From the NCBI RefSeq assembly GCF_037975245.1, contig NC_092572.1:7953501-8017500 (forward strand): a DNA stretch of 64,000 bases, given 5' to 3'. Below, piece by piece: positions 9,070 through 20,567 of the stretch (the stretch's first letter is position 1; each line of letters opens with the position of its first letter). Source of the stretch: Apostichopus japonicus. Taxonomy: Eukaryota > Echinodermata > Holothuroidea > Aspidochirotida > Stichopodidae. The notes beneath the pieces are model-generated. The model did not search any database and was not told the origin of the DNA. It saw only the letters and a program-made list of their open reading frames with translations. The position numbers and the translations under genes were made by a program.

Positions 9070-12000
9070 ATGTTTGGATGTCATTCCACTAGTTGAGTGG
9101 GAATGAGGGGTGGGGATGATTGGAAAGCCCTAATCAGAATATATGCTGTTGCATGGGCTACATTCATACAATTTGATATATTAGAGAGAAAATAGGTATG
9201 TACACTGTTATGGCTTTCTCCTATTGTTTGAGAAAGATTTTTTTTACCATTTCCAACAGCATAGATTAAGGTGATGTATATTAAATGGATTGTTAAAGGG
9301 TTTTTTTTTCAACCATTAGGGTCCCCATAATGTGTGTGAGAATTTAATGAACAGTCTAATATTAATTTTTGACCATCTTATTTCTGCCGTTTCAAAGTTT
9401 TGATGTCATTCCAAATTGATGAACTGCTTAATCTCAAATACAACAGTGTAGAAGTTACCTTGTCCAACTTTTACAGGCTCCACCCATATGTGGAACCATC
9501 ATGTTGGGCAAATGGGGGGGGGGGGTTGCTAGAGGGGGAAACTGGGAAAGCAGCAATATGTAGGTTAGAGCTATCATTAGGATCAAATATTTGAAAGCAT
9601 AGGATTTTATGTGTATTCATCCTTGTTGAATTGGATGGAGGGTCGGGGAGGGGTGGGGGGTGTCCAATTGACTTGGCTGCCCTATTGGTCGTCTATTTGC
9701 TTTTCTCCCTGCTACGTAATGTTTGATATGTCCTGAAAATTACAGTTTGTACACTATCACACTATCTAGCTCATTGCATGTGGCAAGTGGTGTGGGTTAC
9801 TATGGAATCAGGTACCGTATACAGGGTCAGACCTCCATAACGCCCTAATATTGTGATATTATGTATAAATAATGTTTTGATGTCATTCCACTAGTTGAGT
9901 GGGAATGAGGGGTGGGGATGATTGGAAAGCCCTAATCAGAATATATATGCTGTTGCATGTGCTGCATTCAAACAATTTGATATATTATAGAGAAAATATG
10001 GATGTACACTGTTATGGCTTTCTCCTATTGTTTGAGAAAGATTTTTGTTACCATTTCCAACAGCATAGATTAAGGTGATGTATATTTCATGGAAAGTAGA
10101 AGGTTTTTTTTTTTCAACTATTAGGGTCCCCATAATGTGTGTGAGAAATTAATGAACAGTCTAATATTAATTTTTGACCATCTTTTTTTCACCGTTTCAA
10201 AGTTTTGATGTCATTCCAAATTGGTGAACTGCTTAATCTCAAATACATCAGTGTAGAAAATTACCTTGTCCAACCTTTACAGGCTCCACCCATATGTGGA
10301 ACCATCATGTGGGGCAGAAGGCAGGGGGGGGGTTGCTAGAGGGGGAAACTGGGAAAGCAGCTATGTAGGTTAGAGCTATCATTAGGATCAAATAGTTGAA
10401 AGCATAGGATTTTATGTGTATTCATCCTTGTTGAATGGGATGGAGGGTTGGGGAGGGGTGGGGGGTATCCAATTGACTTGGCTGCCCTCTTGGTCGTTTA
10501 TTTGCTTTTCTCCCTGCTACGTCAAGTTTGATATGCCCTGAAAATTACAGTTTGTACACTATCACTCTATCTAGCTCATTGCATATGTCAAGTGGTGTGG
10601 GTTACTATGGAATTAGGTACCCTATACAGGGTCAGACCTCCATAACGCCCTAATATTGTGATATTATGTATAAATAATGTTTTGATGTCATTCCACATGT
10701 TGAGTGGGAATGAGGGGTGGGGATGATTGGAAAGCCCTAATCAGAATATATGCTGTTGCATGGGCTACATTCATACAATTTGATATATTAGAGAGAAAAT
10801 AGGGATGTACACTGTTATGGCTTTCTCCTATTGTTTGAGAAAGATTTTTTTTTTACCATTTCCAACAGCATAGATTAAGGTGATGTATATTAAATGTAAT
10901 GTCAAAGGTTTTTTTTTTTTTGCTATTACGGTCGCAATGTGTGTGAGAATTTAATGAACAGTCTAATATTAATTTTTGACCATCTTATTTTCACCGTTTC
11001 AAAGTTTTGATGTCATTCCAAATTGGTGAACTGCTTAATCTCAAATACAACAGTGTAGAAAATTACCTTGTCCAACTTTTACAGGCTCCACCCATATGTG
11101 GAACCATCATGTTGGGCAAAAAGGGGGGGGGGTTGCTAGAGGGGGAAACTGGGAAAGCAGCCATATGTAGGTTAGAGCTATCATTAAGATCAAATATTTG
11201 AAAGCATAGGATTTTATGTGTATTCATCCTTGTTGAATGGGATGGAGGGTTGGGGAGGGGTGGGGGGGGGTCCAATTGACTTGGCTGCCCTCTTGGTCGT
11301 CTATTTGCTTTTCTCCCTGCTACGTAAAGTTTGATATGTCCTGAAAATTACAGTTTGTACACTATCACTCTATCTAGATCATTGCATATGTCAAGTGGTG
11401 TGGGTTACTATGGAATCAGGTACCGTATACAGGGTCAGACCTCCATAACGCCCTAATATTGTGATATTATGTATAAATAATGTTTGGATGTCATTCTACT
11501 AGTTGAGTGGGAATGAGGGGTGGGGATGATTGGAAAGCCCTAATCAGAATATATGCTGTTGCATGGGCTACATTCATACAATTTGATATATTAGAGAGAA
11601 AATAGGTATGTACACTGTTATGGCTTTCTCCTATTGTTTGAGAAAGATTTTTTTTACCATTTCCAACAGCATAGATTAAGGTGATGTATATTAAATGGAT
11701 TGTTAAAGGGTTTTTTTTTCAACCATTAGGGTCCCCATAATGTGTGTGAGAATTTAATGAACAGTCTAATATTAATTTTTGACCATCTTATTTTCACCGT
11801 TTCAAAGTTTTGATGTCATTCCAAATTGATGAACTGCTTAATCTCAAATACAACAGTGTAGAAGTTACCTTGTCCAACTTTTACAGGCTCCACCCATATG
11901 TGGAACCATCATGAGGGGCAAATGGGGGGGGGGGGGGAGTTGCTAGAGGGGGAAACTGGGAAAGCAGCTATATGTAGGTTAGAGCTATCATTAGGATCAA

Positions 12001-13890
12001 ATATTTGAAAGCATAGGATTTTATGTGTATTCATCCTTGTTGAATTGGATGGAGGGTCGGGGAGGGGTGGGGGGTGTCCAATTGACTTGGCTGCCCTATT
12101 GGTCGTCTCTTTGCTTTTCTCCCTGCTACGTAATGTTTGATATGTCCTGAAAATTACAGTTTGTACACTATCACACTATCTAGCTCATTGCATGTGGCAA
12201 GTGGTGTGGGTTTCTATGGAATCAGGTACCGTATACAGGGTCAGACCTCCATAACGCCCTAATATTGTGATATTATGTATAAATAATGTTTTGATGTCAT
12301 TCCACTAGTTGAGTGGGAATGAGGGGTGGGGATGATTGGAAAGCCCTAATCAGAATATATATGCTGTTGCATGTGCTGCATTCATACAATTTGATATATT
12401 ATAGAGAAAATATGGATGTACACTGTTATGGCTTTCTCCTATTGTTTGAGAAAGATTTTTTTTACCATTTCCAACAGCATAGATTAAGGTGATGTATATT
12501 TAATGGAAAGTAGAAGGTTTTTTTTTTCAACTATTAGGGTCCCCATAATGTGTGTGAGAAATTAATGAACAGTCTAATATTAATTTTTGACCATCTTTTT
12601 TTCACCGTTTCAAAGTTTTGATGTCATTCCAAATTGGTGAACTGCTTAATCTCAAACACATCAGTGTAGAAAATTACCTTGTCCAACTTTTACAGGCTCC
12701 ACCCATATGTGGAACCATCATGTGGGGCAGAAGGCAGGGGGGGGGTTGCTAGAGGGGGAAACTGGGAAAGCAGCTATGTAGGTTAGAGCTATCATTAGGA
12801 TCAAATAGTTGAAAGCATAGGATTTTATGTGTATTCATCCTTGTTGAATGGGATGGAGGGTTGGGGAGGGGTGGGGGGTATCCAATTGACTTGGCTGCCC
12901 TCTTGGTCGTCTATTTGCTTTTCTCCCTGCTACGTAAAGTTTGATATGTCCTGAAAATTACAGTTTGTACACTATCACTCTATCTAGCTCATTGCATATG
13001 TCAAGTGGTGTGGGTTACTATGGAATTAGGTACCCTATACAGGGTCAGACCTCCATAACGCCCTAATATTGTGATATTATGTATAAATAATGTTTTGATG
13101 TCATTCCACTAGTTGAGTGGGAATGAGGGGTGGGGATGATTGGAAAGCCCTAATCAGAATATATGCTGTTGCATGGGCTACATTCATACAATTTGATATA
13201 TTAGAGAGAAAATAGGTATGTACACTGTTATGGCTTTCTCCTATTGTTTGAGAAAGATTTTTTTTACCATTTCCAACAGCATAGATTAAGGTGATGTATA
13301 TTAAATGTAATGTCAAAGGTTTTTTTTTTTTTGCTATTACGGTCGCAATGTGTGTGAGAATTTAATGAACAGTCTAATATTAATTTTTGACCATCTTATT
13401 TTCACCGTTTCAAAGTTTTGATGTCATTCCAAATTGGTGAACTGCTTAATCTCAAATACAACAGTGTAGAAAATTACCTTGTCCAACTTTTACAGGCTCC
13501 ACCCATATGTGGAACCATCATGTTGGGCAAAAGGGGGGGGGGGGTTGCTAGAGGGGGAAACTGGGAAAGCAGCCATATGTAGGTTAGAGCTATCATTAGG
13601 ATCAAATATTTGAAAGCATAGGATTTTATGTGTATTCATCCTTGTTGAATGGGATGGAGGGTTGGGGAGGGGTGGGGGGGTCCAATTGACTTGGCTGCCC
13701 TCTTGGTCGTCTATTTGCTTTTCTCCCTGCTACGTAAAGTTTGATATGTCCTGAAAATTACAGTTTGTACACTATCACTCTATCTAGATCATTGCATATG
13801 TCAAGTGGTGTGGGTTACTATGGAATCAGGTACCGTATACAGGGTCAGACCTCCATAACGCCCTAATAAAGTCATATTACGTATAAATAA
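9070..13890 (+). repeat. higher-order repeat, three monomers (about 2.41 kb) twice
   Basis: Diagnostic variants recur every third monomer: AATGTTTGGATGTCATTC near 9,070 and 11,480, TATGGATGTACAC near 9,997 and 12,410, and the shortened AGCAGCTATGTAGG near 10,356 and 12,768. The two halves are far more alike than neighbouring monomers inside each half. Confidence 0.7.
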
Positions 13891-16290
13891 TGTTTTGATG
13901 TCATTCTACTAGTTGAGTGGGAATGAGGGGTGGGGATGATTGGAAAGCCCTAATCAGAATATATGCTGTTGCATGGGCTACATTCATACAATTTGATATA
14001 TTATAGAGAAAATAGGGATGTACACTGTTATGGCTTTCTCCTATTGTTTGAGAAAGATTTTTTTTTACCATTTCCAACAGCATAGATTAAGGTGATGTAT
14101 ATTATATGTAAAGTAGAAGGGTTTTTTTCAACTATTAGGTTCCCCATAATGTGTGTGAGAATTTAATGAACAGTCTAATATTAATTTTTGACCATCTTAT
14201 TTTCACCGTTTCAAAGTTTTGATGTCATTCCAAATTGATGAACTGCTTAATCTCAAATACATTAGTGTAGAAGTTACCTTGTCCAACTTTTACAGGCTCC
14301 ACCCATATGTGGAACCATCATGTTGGGCTAAGGGGGGGGGGGGGGCCGGGGTTGCTGGAGGGGGAAACTGGGAAAGCAGCTATATGTAGGTTAGAGCATC
14401 ATTAGGATCAAATATTTGAAAGCATAGGATTTTATGTGTATTCATCCTTGTTGAATGGGATGGAGGGTTGGGGAGGGGTGGGGGGGGGGGGTCCAATTGA
14501 CTTGGCTTCCCTCTTGGTCGTCTATTTGCTTTTCTCCCTACTACGTAAAGTTTGATATGTCCTGAAAATTACAGTTTGTAAACTATCACTCTATCTAGCT
14601 CATTGCATATGTCAAGTGGTGTGGGTTACTATGGAATTAGGTACCCTATACAGGGTCAGACCTCCATAACGCCCTAATATTGTGATATTATGTATAAATA
14701 ATGTTTTGATGTCATTCCACTAGTTGAGTGGGAATGAGGGGTGGGGATGATTGGAAAGCCCTAATCAGAATATATGCTGTTGCATGGGCTACATTCATAC
14801 AATTTGATATATTAGAGAGAAAATAGGTATGTACACTGTTATGGCTTTCTCCTATTGTTTGAGAAAGATTTTTTTTACCATTTCCAACAGCATAGATTAA
14901 GGTGATGTATATTAAATGTAATGTCAAAGGTTTTTTTTTTTTTGCTATTACGGTCGCAATGTGTGTGAGAATTTAATGAACAGTCTAATATTAATTTTTG
15001 ACCATCTTATTTTCACCGTTTCAAAGTTTTGATGTCATTCCAAATTGGTGAACTGCTTAATCTCAAATACAACAGTGTAGAAAATTACCTTGTCCAACTT
15101 TTACAGGCTCCACCCATATGTGGAACCATCATGTTGGGCAAAAGGGGGGGGGGGGTTGCTAGAGGGGGAAACTGGGAAAGCAGCCATATGTAGGTTAGAG
15201 CTATCATTAGGATCAAATATTTGAAAGCATAGGATTTTATGTGTATTCATCCTTGTTGAATGGGATGGAGGGTTGGGGAGGGGTGGGGGGGTCCAATTGA
15301 CTTGGCTGCCCTCTTGGTCGTCTATTTGCTTTTCTCCCTGCTACGTAAAGTTTGATATGTCCTGAAAATTACAGTTTGTACACTATCACTCTATCTAGAT
15401 CATTGCATATGTCAAGTGGTGTGGGTTACTATGGAATCAGGTACCGTATACAGGGTCAGACCTCCATAACGCCCTAATAAAGTCATATTACGTATAAATA
15501 ATGTTTTGATGTCATTCTACTAGTTGAGTGGGAATGAGGGGTGGGGATGATTGGAAAGCCCTAATCAGAATATATGCTGTTGCATGGGCTACATTCATAC
15601 AATTTGATATATTATAGAGAAAATAGGGATGTACACTGTTATGGCTTTCTCCTATTGTTTGAGAAAGATTTTTTTTTACCATTTCCAACAGCATAGATTA
15701 AGGTGATGTATATTATATGTAAAGTAGAAGGGTTTTTTTTCAACTATTAGGTTCCCCATAATGTGTGTGAGAATTTAATGAACAGTATAATATTAATTTT
15801 TGACCATCTTATTTTCACCGTTTCAAAGTTTTGATGTCATTCCAAATTGATGAACTGCTTAATCTCAAATACATTAGTGTAGAAGTTACCTTGTCCAACT
15901 TTTACAGGCTCCACCCATATGTGGAACCATCATGTTGGGCTAAGGGGGGGGGGGGTTGCTGGAGGGGGAAACTGGGAAAGCAGCTATATGTAGGTTAGAG
16001 CATCATTAGGATCAAATATTTGAAAGCATAGGATTTTATGTGTATTCATCCTTGTTGAATGGGATGGAGGGTTGGGGAGGGGTGGGGGGGGGGGTCCAAT
16101 TGACTTGGCTGCCCTCTTGGTCGTCTATTTGCTTTTCTCCCTACTACGTAAAGTTTGATATGTCCTGAAAATTACAGTTTGTAAACTATCACTCTATCTA
16201 GCTCATTGCATATGTCAAGTGGTGTGGGTTACTATGGAATTAGGTACCCTATACAGGGTCAGACCTCCATAACGCCCTAATATTGTGATA
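13060..16290 (+). repeat. higher-order repeat, two monomers (about 1.61 kb) twice
   Basis: The rare variant AATAAAGTCATATTACG appears near 13,864 and 15,475, and the surrounding dimer (13.06-14.67 and 14.67-16.29 kb) matches almost base for base. The main differences are in G-run length, where the first copy has an extra CCGGGG near 14,346. This looks like a recent local duplication. Confidence 0.75.
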
Positions 16291-18833
16291 TTATGTATAA
16301 ATAATGTTTTGATGTCATTCCACTAGTTGAGTGGGAATGAGGGGTGGGGATGATTGGAAAGCCCTAATCAGAATATATGCTGTTGCATGGGCTACATTTA
16401 TACAATTTGATATATTAGAGAGAAAATAGGTATGTACACTGTTATGGCTTTCTCCTATTGTTTGAGAAAGATTTTTTTTACCATTTCCAACAGCATAGAT
16501 TAAGGTGATGTATATTAAATGTAATGTCAAAGGGTTTTTTTTTTTGCTATTAGGGTCGCAATGTGTGTGAGAATTTAATGAACAGTCTAATATTAATTTT
16601 TGACCATCTTATTTTCACCGTTTCAAAGTTTTGATGTCATTCCAAATTGATGAACTGCTTAATCTCAAATACATCAGTGTAGAAATTACCTTGTCCAACT
16701 TTTACAGGCTCCACCCATATGTGGAACCATCATGTTGGGCAAAAGGGGGGGGGGTTGCTGGAAGGGGAAACTGGGAAAGCAGCTATATGTAGGTTAGAGC
16801 ATCATTAGGATCAAATATTTGAAAGCATAGAATTTTATGTGTATTCATCCTTGTTGAATGGGATGGTTGGGGAGGGGTGGGGGGGGGGGTCCAATTGACT
16901 TGGCTGCCCTATTGGTCGTCTATTTGCTTTTCTCCCTGCTACGTAAAGTTTGATATGTCCTGATAATTACAGTTTGTACACTATCACTCTATCTAGCTCA
17001 TTGCATATGTCAAGTGGTGTGGGTTACTATGGAATTAGGTACCCTATACAGGGTCAGATCTCCATAACGCCCTAATATTGTGATATTATGTATAAATAAT
17101 GTTTTGATGTCATTCCACTAGTTGAGTGGGAATGAGGGGTGGGGATGATAGGAAATCCCTAATCAGAATATATATGCTGTTGCATGTGCTGCAATTATAC
17201 AATTTGATATATTATAGAGAAAATAGGGATGTACACTGTTATGGCTTTCTCCTATTGTTTGAGAAAGATTTTTTTTACCATTTCCAACAGCATAGATTAA
17301 GGTGATGTATATTTAATGTAAAGTAGAATTTTTTTTTTTTTTCAACTATTATGGTCCCCATAATGTGTGTGAGAATTTAATGAACAGTCTAATATTAATT
17401 TTGACCATCTTTTTTTCACCGTTTCAAAGTTTTGATGTCATTCCAAATTGGTGAACTGCTTAATCTCAAATACATCAGTGTAGAAAATTTCCTTGTCCAA
17501 CTTTTACAGGCTCCACCCATATGTGGAACCATCATGTGGGGCAGAAGGTGGGGGGAGGGGTTGCTGGAGGGGGAAACTGGGAAAGCAGCTATATGTAGGT
17601 TAGAGCTATCATTAGGATCAAATATTTAAAAGCATAGGATTTTATGTGTATTCATCCTTGTTGAATGGGATGGAGGGTTGGGGAGTGGTGGGGGGGTCCA
17701 ATTGACTTGGCTGCCCTATTGGTCGTCTATTTGCTTTTCTCCCTGCTACGTAAAGTTTGATATGTCCTGAAAATTACAGTTTGTACACTATCACTCTATC
17801 TAGATCATTGCATATGTCAATTGGTGTGGGTTACTATGGAATTAGGTACCCTATACAGGGTCAGACCTCCATAACGCCCTAATATTGTGATATTATGTAT
17901 AAATAATGTTTTGATGTCATTCCACTAGTTGAGTGGGAATGAGGGGTGGGGATGATTGGAAAGCCCTAATCAGAATATATGCTGTTGCATGGGCTACATT
18001 CATACAATTTGATATATTAGAGAGAAAATAGGGATGTACACTGTTATGGCTTTCTCCTATTGTTTGAGAAAGATTTTTTTTACCATTTCCAACAGCATAG
18101 ATTAAGGTGATGTATAATATATGTAAAGTAGAAGGTTTTTTTTTCCAACTATTAGGTTCCCCATAATTTGTGTGAGAATTTAATGAACAGTCTAATATTA
18201 ATTTTTGACCATCTTATTTTCACCGTTTCAAAGTTTTGATGTCATTCCAAATTGATGAACTGCTTAATCTCAAATACATTAGTGTAGAAAATTACCTTGT
18301 CCAACTTTTACAGGCTCCACCCATTTGTGGAACCATCATGTTGGGCAAAAGGGGGGGGGAGGGGTTGCTGGAGGGGGAAACTGGGAAAGCAGCTATATGT
18401 AGGTTAGAGCATCATTAGGATCAAATATTTGAAAGCATAGGATTTTATGTGTATTCATCCTTGTTGAATGGGATGGTTGGGGAGGGGTGGGGGGGTCCAA
18501 TTGACTTGGCTGCCCTATTGGTCGTCTATTTGCTTTTCTCCCTGCTACGTAAAGTTTGATATGTCCTGAAAATTACAGTTTGTACACTATCACTCTATCT
18601 AGCTCATTGCATATGTCAAGTGGTGTGGGTCAGTGGCGGAGATTTCTTGTCAGAAGTGGGGGGGTTGCAGGCCATTGATGAAATAAAAAGTCATAACTGC
18701 TGGCTCACTATCTAAGTGGAGCGCCACCATAAGTTGGCGCGAAGTGCACAAGAATTTTTTGGCAAATATTGCCTCCCAGATTGCAATAAATGGCACTGCC
18801 CAGGCCTTAAAAAGCTGCATTTAACCAGGGGCG

Positions 18834-18970
18834 TATGCAGGATTTTCTAACCCGGGGGCGCGTATTACTATCTAAGCGGAGCGCCACCATTGGTTGGCGC
18901 GCAGCGTACAAACAAATTTCTGGTTTTGGTACCCCCAGATCACAGGAAATGGCACTTCTCGGGCTTGAAA
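18834..18970 (+). repeat. left end of a further nested hAT-like element with hairpin module
   Basis: The terminus-like CAGGGGCGTATGCAGG is followed within about 40 bp by the hairpin module (AGCGGAGCGCCACCATTGG). The sequence downstream to about 19,300 matches, in reverse, the element at 44,742-46,669 and, forward, the segment at 29,215-29,640. I could not find a matching right end, so the element may be truncated or overwritten. Confidence 0.5.
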
Positions 18971-19425
18971 CTGACCAACCATATGTACACTTTTGCCTGA
19001 GAACCAAGTTTTTTCCAAATACTTTTTTTCTCATCTATAACCTTTTTGGAGATTGTCACCAGTCACACATCATGTTCGACTTCATCACATATCCTGTGGA
19101 TCATTGCTTTTGTAGGTGATTCTTCATCGCGGCCCACAATATCCGTCAGCCCCACTGTTCAGAATTTGAAAATTCACAATTCCCCTGAATAAATTCACTT
19201 CAAAACATACCCATAATGTTGCACAAAATATCATCTATGGACAACCGATATAGAAAAACCTCCTTCAAACCCTAACAGACGGGTCAAAATTGCACGAGTA
19301 TGATGAAGAATGTTGGTTAGGGAATTTTCGAAAATTCAGACGGCTACTAAAAAATTTCGTTGAAGGAAATAAAAATACACCAGATATTTCCGAAACCGAA
19401 CACAACACACATCGACAGTTTTGAG

Positions 19426-19984
19426 CATGAGCGCAGATCAGTCTTGGATAATGGTGGGGACGTGTGTCTGTTCTATGACATTTCTAAGCGGAGCGCGACC
19501 ATGGGTTCGCGCGTAGCGTACGATTTTTTTGGGCAAATATACCTCCCAGATCGCCGGAAATAACACTTCCCAGACCTAATGATGCTCCTATAAACCTCCT
19601 TAAGTTTTAAATCTCATGGCTTAGAAATTTAGTTTGGAGAAATACATGGGCATCTGCAGAAAGAAAATCAGGGGACAAATAATCCAAGTAGACTTTTGTA
19701 TATACGATGGGTCTGGGGTCCTCTCCCAGAAAACAAATATAGACTGCCGCAAATGTGATTTCCGTCCTATATTTAACAACTGTGGATAAAGTACAATAAA
19801 TTGAGAACTGCTGCATGTCATTTGCACAATGCTGGATCAAACTGCGCCAAAGTTTAATACAGGGGAACTTGAAATGCAGCTATTGGTCAAGACAAATTGG
19901 TGGGGACACGGTATATCATGTCCCCACTACTGAAAAAGTTGGTGGGGACGCGTCCCGCTGTCCTCACCAGGATCTGCGCCCATG
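19426..19984. mobile_element. nested 559-bp hAT-like MITE
   Basis: The ends are inverted repeats: left CATGAGCGCAGATC, right the reverse complement of CATGGGCGCAGATC (one mismatch in 14). They are flanked by near-identical 8-bp direct repeats GTTTTGAG (19,418-19,425) and GTTTGGAG (19,985-19,992). It carries the hairpin module about 60 bp inside its left end. Most of it recurs in reverse orientation around 45,860-46,120. Confidence 0.65.
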
Positions 19985-20567
19985 GTTTGGAGACTGTTAA
20001 TCGTGGAACGCCATTTTCATGCTCACTGATATGATGTGATATCTGCTGTTTGCTTTACAAATTCGAATAATTTGTCACTGTTCCTCTTTCTCTTCCCGTT
20101 TTCTTGCCGTATTTTCTACTCCATCCTTTTCTCCTTTTCTCTCTTTCTTCTTTTTCTTTTCCTTCCTTCACCTCGTTGAAGTTGGCAAGTGTATACAGTT
20201 CCAAAGCTATTCAACAGCAACAAAACGTTATTTTGTGTATGTCTGTTGTGGGGTGAAGTTAGCGCTATGAGCTACAAGTTCCAATGCGCCAGATGGGGGA
20301 AAGGGGCTAGAAATAATGTGTGGGTCAATTCTAACTCGGTTTTCGGTCGTTAATTGTTGATGTAGCCTACCAGGTAAAAGGTTGAAATGACTTTAACAAT
20401 TTCAAATTTAATAATTTGATTTATTATGCCATTTGGAGCACATAACATAGGCTGTAACAGAACATTACTGGCAAAAACTAGGGGGGTTGATTGTGTGGGC
20501 CAACCCCCCCTCTTCAAAAAGTGGGGGGGTTAAAACCCCCCCAACCCCCCCTGTTTCTCCGCCACTG

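Larger units (their letters stand above)
6473..18630 (+). repeat. satellite array block A, about 802-bp monomer
   Basis: About 15 head-to-tail copies. Landmarks recur in fixed order: the hairpin block CACTAGTTGAGTGGG, TATGGCTTTCTCCTATTG, ACCATTTCCAACAGCATAG, a T8-T14 run, TGAACAGTCTAATATTA, CAGGCTCCACCCATATG, a G8-G17 run, GGAAACTGGGAAAGCAGC, GGGTTGGGGAGGGGTGGGG, CTTTTCTCCCTGCTACGT and CCTCCATAACGCCCTAATA. Successive hairpin blocks start about 800-811 bp apart (for example 13,101, 13,901, 14,712, 15,512, 16,315). Copies differ mainly in homopolymer length and scattered substitutions. No promoter or real protein was recognised. Confidence 0.95.
18631..20567. mobile_element. hAT-type non-autonomous DNA transposon in the satellite
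   Basis: A 1,937-bp insertion that cleanly splits a monomer. Its ends are perfect 12-bp inverted repeats (CAGTGGCGGAGA), and it is flanked by an exact 8-bp target duplication GTGTGGGT (18,623-18,630 and 20,568-20,575). Removing the element and one duplication restores the monomer. An 8-bp duplication and CAG...CTG termini are hallmarks of the hAT superfamily. No transposase was recognised. The interior is a mosaic with three copies of the GCGCCACC hairpin module (about 18,711, 18,875 and 19,487), a nested element, a polypyrimidine tract near 20,085-20,175 and G/C-rich inner flanks next to both ends. Confidence 0.85.

Noticed and set aside
13101-13316. A 60-82 codon reverse-strand open frame (beginning MTLHLIYITLIYAVGNGKK or similar) repeated in more than 20 left-arm satellite copies
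   Set aside because: Its conservation simply follows the satellite. Start position and length vary with T-run slippage, it is broken in other copies, it has no recognisable domain, and no start or splice context supports translation.
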